Part shown: positions 60,801-64,000 of the stretch, piece by piece
Position numbering within the stretch: position 1 is the stretch's first letter
Layout: each line of letters opens with the position of its first letter
DNA from: a bacterium
GTDB lineage: Bacteria; Myxococcota_A; Bradymonadia; UBA7976; UBA1532
Reading direction: 5' to 3'
DNA: 64,000 nt
NCBI GenBank assembly: GCA_030427205.1
Contig: JAUHXC010000001.1
Span: 310,001 to 374,000, forward strand
Notes under the pieces: model-generated
Seen by the model: only the letters and a program-made list of their open reading frames with translations
Told to the model about the DNA's origin: nothing
The model's database searches: none
Translations under genes and position numbers: made by a program

Positions 60801-62174
60801 CGAGTTGCGGCTGACCCCGACCCCTTCGGGCGCGAAGCCCCACGAGTGCGAGTCGTTGAAGTACCAGTCGACGCCGTTGTGGTTGTGCACCGCGGCGTTG
60901 CCGTTGCCCACGTCGGTGAGCACCTCGCCCCGCTCGCCCATCGCCGCCAGGGTCAGCGCCTCGGCGCCGTTGGGCATGCAGCCGAGCAGCAGCACGCCCT
61001 CCGAGCAGTTCTCCAGGATCTGGGCGATGTTCTCCCGGCCGTTGAAGGTGCCCGAGAAGCACTCTTCGAAGCCGCCGTCGACGATCTCTTCGAGCGGCAC
61101 GTTCTGGCGGATGCCTTCGAAGGCGTAGCCGCCGCCGCGCCCTTCGGGGTCGCATTGGTAGATGCTCTCGCGGGCGCAGACCCCCAGGCCGACGGTACAG
61201 GGCTCGCCGAGCAGCTCGGCGTAGCCCTCGTCGACGGTGCCGTCGCAGTCGTCGTCGATGTCGTTGCACACCTCGGCCCGCGGCTCGCCGGCGGTGACGT
61301 TGCAGGCGAGGTCGCCGGCTTCGGTGCAGACCCGGAAGCCCTCGCGCAGGCAGCCGCCGATACCCGCCGAGCACGGCTCGCCGCCGAAGTCTTCGTCGGG
61401 CACGCCGTCGCAGTCGTCGTCGAAGCCGTTGCACGCCTCCTCGCCCGGCGGACCGGCCCGACCCGAGCAGATCACCTGCCCGTCTTCGGCGCACTCGGTG
61501 AAGCCGCCGCGGCGGCACAGGCCCTCGCCGACCTCGCACAGCTCGCCGAGCACGATGCCCTCGTCGATCGAGCCGTCGCAGTCGTCGTCGGCCGCGTTGC
61601 ACAGCTCGTCCTGCACCACGATCGGCGCGGCGCCGCACACGGTGCCGTCGCCGCCCGCGTTGCAGACCATCTCCCCTCGGGAGACGCACTCCGCCTCGTT
61701 GATCGAGCAGGCCACGCCCACGTCGTAGCCCTCGTCGACGGCGCCGTCGCAGTCGTCGTCGGCCCCGTTGCACGTCTCGGCAGCGGGGTCGCCGGCGACC
61801 GCGTCGCACACCGCCCCGCCGCCCTCGCAGATCCGCACGCCGGTCGCCGCGCAGGCCCCCTCGCCCACCGAGCACTCGCCGCCGACGCCGTAGCCCTCGT
61901 CGGCCACCCCGTCGCAGTCGTCGTCGAGCCCGTTGCAGACGTCGTCGCCGGTGGGCTCGCAGGGCTCCGCCTCGGCGTCGACCCGCGTCGGGCTGGCGTC
62001 GATGATGCGCGCCTCGGCGTCGTCCCGCGCGCCGCGGTCGCGGGCCATGACCCCGCCGTCTTCACCGTCGCCGTCGCCGTCGTCGTTATTGCCAGCGGGT
62101 ACGCAGCCGACCACCAGGGCAGCCGCCGCGACCAGGAGGGCTCTCCCCAGAGCCCGCTCGTCGATCCGAATCAT
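57870..62174 (-). CDS. 1434-aa lipoprotein with DDDCDG metal-binding repeats and four long internal modules
   Basis: It starts at the ATG at 62174, with GGAGG about 7 bp upstream. The signal ends in LVVGC (lipobox). Thirteen copies of a C-N-x3-DDDCDG-x2-DE motif (first at about 80-94, last at about 1416-1430) match the putative metal-binding (calcium-type) repeats of myxobacterial surface proteins. Four paralogous 155-residue modules (about 352-508, 629-787, 911-1067, 1184-1340) share an F-x-G-I-x-Q-N-V start, NGVDWYFND, SRNSCDT and RMCWHT segments. These modules are separated by the DDDCDG repeats. It probably binds calcium at the cell surface; adhesion is inference. Confidence 0.78.
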   Translation of the reverse strand: MIRIDERALGRALLVAAAALVVGCVPAGNNDDGDGDGEDGGVMARDRGARDDAEARIIDASPTRVDAEAEPCEPTGDDVCNGLDDDCDGVADEGYGVGGECSVGEGACAATGVRICEGGGAVCDAVAGDPAAETCNGADDDCDGAVDEGYDVGVACSINEAECVSRGEMVCNAGGDGTVCGAAPIVVQDELCNAADDDCDGSIDEGIVLGELCEVGEGLCRRGGFTECAEDGQVICSGRAGPPGEEACNGFDDDCDGVPDEDFGGEPCSAGIGGCLREGFRVCTEAGDLACNVTAGEPRAEVCNDIDDDCDGTVDEGYAELLGEPCTVGLGVCARESIYQCDPEGRGGGYAFEGIRQNVPLEEIVDGGFEECFSGTFNGRENIAQILENCSEGVLLLGCMPNGAEALTLAAMGERGEVLTDVGNGNAAVHNHNGVDWYFNDSHSWGFAPEGVGVSRNSCDTNNMQPELRMCWHTSAGGLSSGYRCGNQFLNGNAGWTRVVYHKPDGPGVICDVAEGEPAGPDACNGQDDDCDGLTDEETPGLGEPCEGIELEVCQAAQIGCTAAGEIECVAVPTEPQEEFCNDYDDDCDGTVDEDFALGEACAVGVGACTREGVTVCDDLGGVGGGRLAFEGIRQDVPFDELRAAGFEPCWQGTYGERAPAVAQILEQCDGEQLLLGCGPIAADSLQLAATGERAEVLTDVGNVQNAVHSHNGVDWYFNDSYSWGFTGEGDGVSRNSCDTAQVRPELRMCWHTSAGTMSTGYRCGATTVSNGTFRRVIWQRAGGPGSVCSVEPGEPEVEACNNLDDDCDEAIDEEIPGTGEVCDEVELAACQAGLTACVDGAGIECVAVDLEPGIEFCNAIDDDCDGTVDEDFAELGEPCVEGVGICANEGTYACQQFEGGAGGGGAGLPFVGIQQNVPLADIEGQGFEQCWAGLYGGNEPIAPILEACGEGVLMLGCRPVGADALTLAAAGLRDEVLTDVGVGNVVHNHNGVDWYFNAGQSWGFAGEGDGVSRNSCDTANVRPELRMCWHTSNGNVTSGYRCGGTFLNGNNGWERVIYQRPDGPGMVCSAQAGEPLEAEVCNGDDDDCDGVTDEEIEGVGDDCFEGVGACETGVSACDPDGGLMCLPVPIEEPSEEICNGFDDDCDGEVDNLPGRGDACGFGVGRCATPGTLDCPADGGVQLIEGVMNDVVIADMQRIGFEQCYAGRYNENVPIAPILEGCPGDVMLIGCREAGQENLRVAAMGLREDVLFDTGDGNAAVHEANGVNWYYSDLWSWGFAPAGQAVNRNSCDTNGGGEDTRMCWHTGGGNLEFGWRCGSNTAAGANTERFVFVADRIGGDLECVPDPDAPPPLEPVGEACNAIDDDCDGTVDEDFDDGGPCAAGVGACRAAGTLVCNADGNRVCDAVPGEPGVEECNGRDDDCDARIDEELLCP

Positions 62175-62227
62175 TCTCGACCTCCCCGCGCGCCGCACAC
62201 GCGCCCGGCTATCGTACCCCACTCGCA

Positions 62228-62953
62228 ATGGGCGATACTGCCCCCATGCTCGACCCGCCCGCGACCGCCGCGCCGCTCACCGTGCATCACTTCGACCTCG
62301 ACGGCGGCCGGGCCGTCGTCGTGCCGGTGCCCGCCCCCGACGCCATCCCAGCCGTCGCCGACTGGCCCATCGACCCCGCCGAGCGGGCCCACGCGGCGAA
62401 GTTCGGCCCCCGCCGGCAGAACACCTGGATCGCCGGCCGCATGGCCCTGCGCGAAGCCTGCCGCGCGGTGGGCATCGAGCCGGGGCCCATCCTGCCCGAC
62501 GACCGCCGCGCCCCGACGCTGCCCGCCAGCGTCAGCGCCAGCCTGACCCATACCGACCGCTGGGCCGTCGCCTGGGCCGCGCCCGCCGACGGCCGCACCC
62601 GGGGCATCGACCTCGAGGATCCGACCCGCGGCGGGCTGCACCTGCAGCGCATGCTGCTGACCGAGCCCGAAGCCGTCGATCTGGCGAGCCGCCCCGCCGC
62701 GCGGCAGCAAGCGGAGCTGATCCGCCGCTTCGCGCTCAAAGAGGCGGTCTACAAGGCCATCGACCCCCGCTACCGGCGCTATGTCGACTTCAAGGAGGTC
62801 GCGATCTGGCCCGATCCGGCCGACGCCGACGCGGGCACCGCGCGCATCGAGTGGATGCTGGCCGAGGGCGAGGCCCCGCCGAAGGGCATGATCCTGCGCT
62901 GGCGCTTGTGGGGCGATGCCGGCTGGCTGTGCACCGCCGAGGCCGCCTGGTGA
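62228..62953 (+). CDS. 4'-phosphopantetheinyl transferase-like protein
   Basis: 241 aa from the ATG at 62228; a second ATG at 62246 is possible. The usual Sfp/EntD core is seen: KFGPRRQNTWIAGRMALRE, SLTHTDRWAVAW, GIDLED (magnesium Asp and Glu) and RRFALKEAVYKAI with the catalytic Lys. It should attach phosphopantetheine to carrier domains of polyketide, non-ribosomal-peptide or fatty-acid synthases. None lies in this window, so it probably serves genes elsewhere. Its TGA overlaps the GTG of the next gene. Confidence 0.82.
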   Translation: MGDTAPMLDPPATAAPLTVHHFDLDGGRAVVVPVPAPDAIPAVADWPIDPAERAHAAKFGPRRQNTWIAGRMALREACRAVGIEPGPILPDDRRAPTLPASVSASLTHTDRWAVAWAAPADGRTRGIDLEDPTRGGLHLQRMLLTEPEAVDLASRPAARQQAELIRRFALKEAVYKAIDPRYRRYVDFKEVAIWPDPADADAGTARIEWMLAEGEAPPKGMILRWRLWGDAGWLCTAEAAW

Positions 62954-63414
62954 GCCGGGTGAGCACGGCCGAGCTGCCGCCGACCGTCGACCTCGACAGC
63001 GTCGCCGACCGCTGGCTGCACCTGCGCGACCCCGAGGGCTTCGACGACGTGGGCTTCCGTCAGTTCGAGTCCGGCTGCCGGCTGTGGCTGGTCTTCGCCC
63101 GCGCCTGCATCGCCGAGAAACTGCGCCTCGACGGCCCACCGACCCGCCGCGGCAGCGTGCAGCCCGACTACCATACGCTGCCGCCGACGCTGTCCCCCGA
63201 TCGGCGCGTCGCGACGCTGCCGGTCTACGGTGAGTGGAACCTGGGCTCGCGGGCAGACTTCGAGAACGCCAGCGCGCATCTCCTGGGGCACTTCATGCCG
63301 TTCGACGTGCGCCTGCGTATGCAGCAGGGCTTCACCGAAGACATCGGCGAAGGTCCGACGACGAGCTGGCGAGAGTTCATCTTCGACATGCAGAGCGTGC
63401 TCCGCTCGCGATGA
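62950..63414 (+). CDS. Hypothetical protein coupled to the PPTase
   Basis: 154 aa from the GTG at 62950, which overlaps the PPTase stop (GTGA). It has no signal peptide. Motifs such as FRQFESGCRLWLVFARACIAEKL and LPVYGEWNLGSRADFENASAH suggest a compact alpha/beta fold. It ends in FIFDMQSVLRSR. I do not recognise the family. The tight coupling suggests it works with the PPTase, but the two could simply share a promoter. It is convergent with the deoxyribosyltransferase-like gene. Confidence 0.6.
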   Translation: MSRVSTAELPPTVDLDSVADRWLHLRDPEGFDDVGFRQFESGCRLWLVFARACIAEKLRLDGPPTRRGSVQPDYHTLPPTLSPDRRVATLPVYGEWNLGSRADFENASAHLLGHFMPFDVRLRMQQGFTEDIGEGPTTSWREFIFDMQSVLRSR

Positions 63415-63441
63415 CCCGAGGCGGCGGGCCGCGCAGCCGAT

Positions 63442-63906
63442 TCAGCGGTCGAGGCGCTGGCGGACGGCGTCGATCAGCGCGTCGAGGGTCTCGACGAAGG
63501 GCAGGCCGAAGCGCGCGGCGACGATCTCGACGTTGCCCCGCCGCCAGTAGCCCGCCGGGCAGCAGACGACGACTTTGCCGCCGGCGGCGTGCAGGCCCAG
63601 CTCGAGCAGGCTGATCGGCGCCTTGGTGCTCGGGGCGAGGTAGAGCGCGATGACGTCAGCGCGGTCCAGGGCGTCGAGCTCCCACTCGACCTGCTCGCGG
63701 AACAGCGGGTTGTCGATGGATTGCACCCAGTCGGGGTTCCACGCGTCGCGCCGGGGGTTGAGCACGGTCACCGCGAGGTCGGCGAGCCGGGCGGTCACCG
63801 CCGCCTGCCAGTCTTCGGCGCGGCCCTGCTCGATGGAGCCGGCGAGGAAGACCGCGGGGCCGGGCAGCGTGGCGGGCAATGGGGTCGGGGGCTTGAGCAC
63901 GTGCAT
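63442..63906 (-). CDS. Nucleoside 2-deoxyribosyltransferase-like protein
   Basis: 154 aa from the ATG at 63906; an upstream non-ATG start (63960) would add 18 residues. VFLAGSIEQGRAEDWQAAV is the N-terminal strand and loop of the 2-deoxyribosyltransferase/DUF4406 fold, with the Gly-Ser phosphate or sugar loop. FREQVEWELDALDRADVIALYL, ending in a conserved catalytic-like Glu before PISLLELGLHA, matches the second half. It may exchange bases on nucleosides or bind nucleotide sugars. The substrate is unknown. The remaining 94 bases to the window edge show no gene. Confidence 0.75.
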   Translation of the reverse strand: MHVLKPPTPLPATLPGPAVFLAGSIEQGRAEDWQAAVTARLADLAVTVLNPRRDAWNPDWVQSIDNPLFREQVEWELDALDRADVIALYLAPSTKAPISLLELGLHAAGGKVVVCCPAGYWRRGNVEIVAARFGLPFVETLDALIDAVRQRLDR

Positions 63907-64000
63907 GGCCGCCACGGTAGCACCGCCCGCGGCGCGCGTCCCACAGGCCGGTTGCTCCACGCCTCGCAGAGCCGTCAGCGGTCGGCGCGCTCGAGCTCGA

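Noticed and set aside
57870..62174. Regularly spaced repeats suggesting a CRISPR array
   Set aside because: The repeats are in frame, encode DDDCDG motifs, vary in sequence and spacing, and lie within one long protein.
58260..62546. 1428-residue open frame on the plus strand opposite the DDDCDG lipoprotein
   Set aside because: It is the antisense shadow of the repeat protein; its composition is Val/Ala/Asp low complexity, with no start signal. The minus strand has signal peptide, lipobox and clear repeats.

Overview
The window is very GC-rich (about 70 percent by eye), densely coded, and has no rRNA, tRNA, insertion sequence, prophage or CRISPR array that I can see. It most resembles a Myxococcota chromosome. 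The reasons are a MYXO-CTERM-like tail near the left end, a large set of cysteine-rich lipoproteins (including one with thirteen DDDCDG-type repeats), a Pkn-type Ser/Thr kinase, a degenerate receiver-DUF4388-J-like protein, and conflict-type domains (CHAT, TIR, EAD). Many neighbouring genes overlap by ATGA or GTGA, so translational coupling is common.

Layout. 1-5.6 kb: surface or secreted proteins, a ChaN-like lipoprotein, a CHAT-TIR fusion and an orphan ProX-type binding protein. 5.8-9.5 kb: a three-gene envelope-polysaccharide operon (flippase, glycosyltransferase, methyltransferase). 9.5-15.2 kb: a redox block, in which an FAD oxidoreductase and a membrane polyferredoxin diverge from a DsbD-like reductase and a redoxin lipoprotein, with three 16-bp direct repeats between them. 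15.3-19.8 kb: an RHS/YD-repeat lipoprotein, an unknown exported protein and a fused LeuC-LeuD-type hydro-lyase. 19.8-23.6 kb: two large Cys-rich lipoproteins. 23.7-26.7 kb: an APC permease with a 39-aa membrane miniprotein, a nitroreductase and an AraC regulator.

26.9-31.2 kb is the most interesting part. A TrpD-fold phosphoribosyltransferase-like protein overlaps a haem-oxygenase-like diiron oxidase, and both precede an 84-aa NHLP-type (nitrile-hydratase-leader-like) peptide. Facing them is a sedolisin (S53) homologue that keeps the catalytic Glu and Ser but has lost the catalytic Asp and the oxyanion Asp. This looks like an unusual ribosomal-peptide (RiPP) modification locus.

31.3-41.7 kb holds housekeeping and signalling genes: def-fmt, the degenerate receiver protein, two SPFH proteins, MepA, an M17 aminopeptidase and a Ser/Thr kinase. 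It also contains a 577-bp gene-free stretch carrying a perfect 75-bp inverted repeat. 41.7-53.1 kb: a Cys-rich lipoprotein, a methyltransferase, citrate synthase, two amidohydrolases (one lacking its metal motif), an SLC13 permease and a SulP transporter. 53.2-57.8 kb: a parvulin lipoprotein, a three-gene ATPase/EAD conflict-type operon and a TPR protein. 57.9-64 kb: a 1434-aa repeat lipoprotein, a phosphopantetheinyl transferase with a coupled small gene, and a deoxyribosyltransferase-like protein. The only gene-free stretch above 300 bp is 36904-37480.
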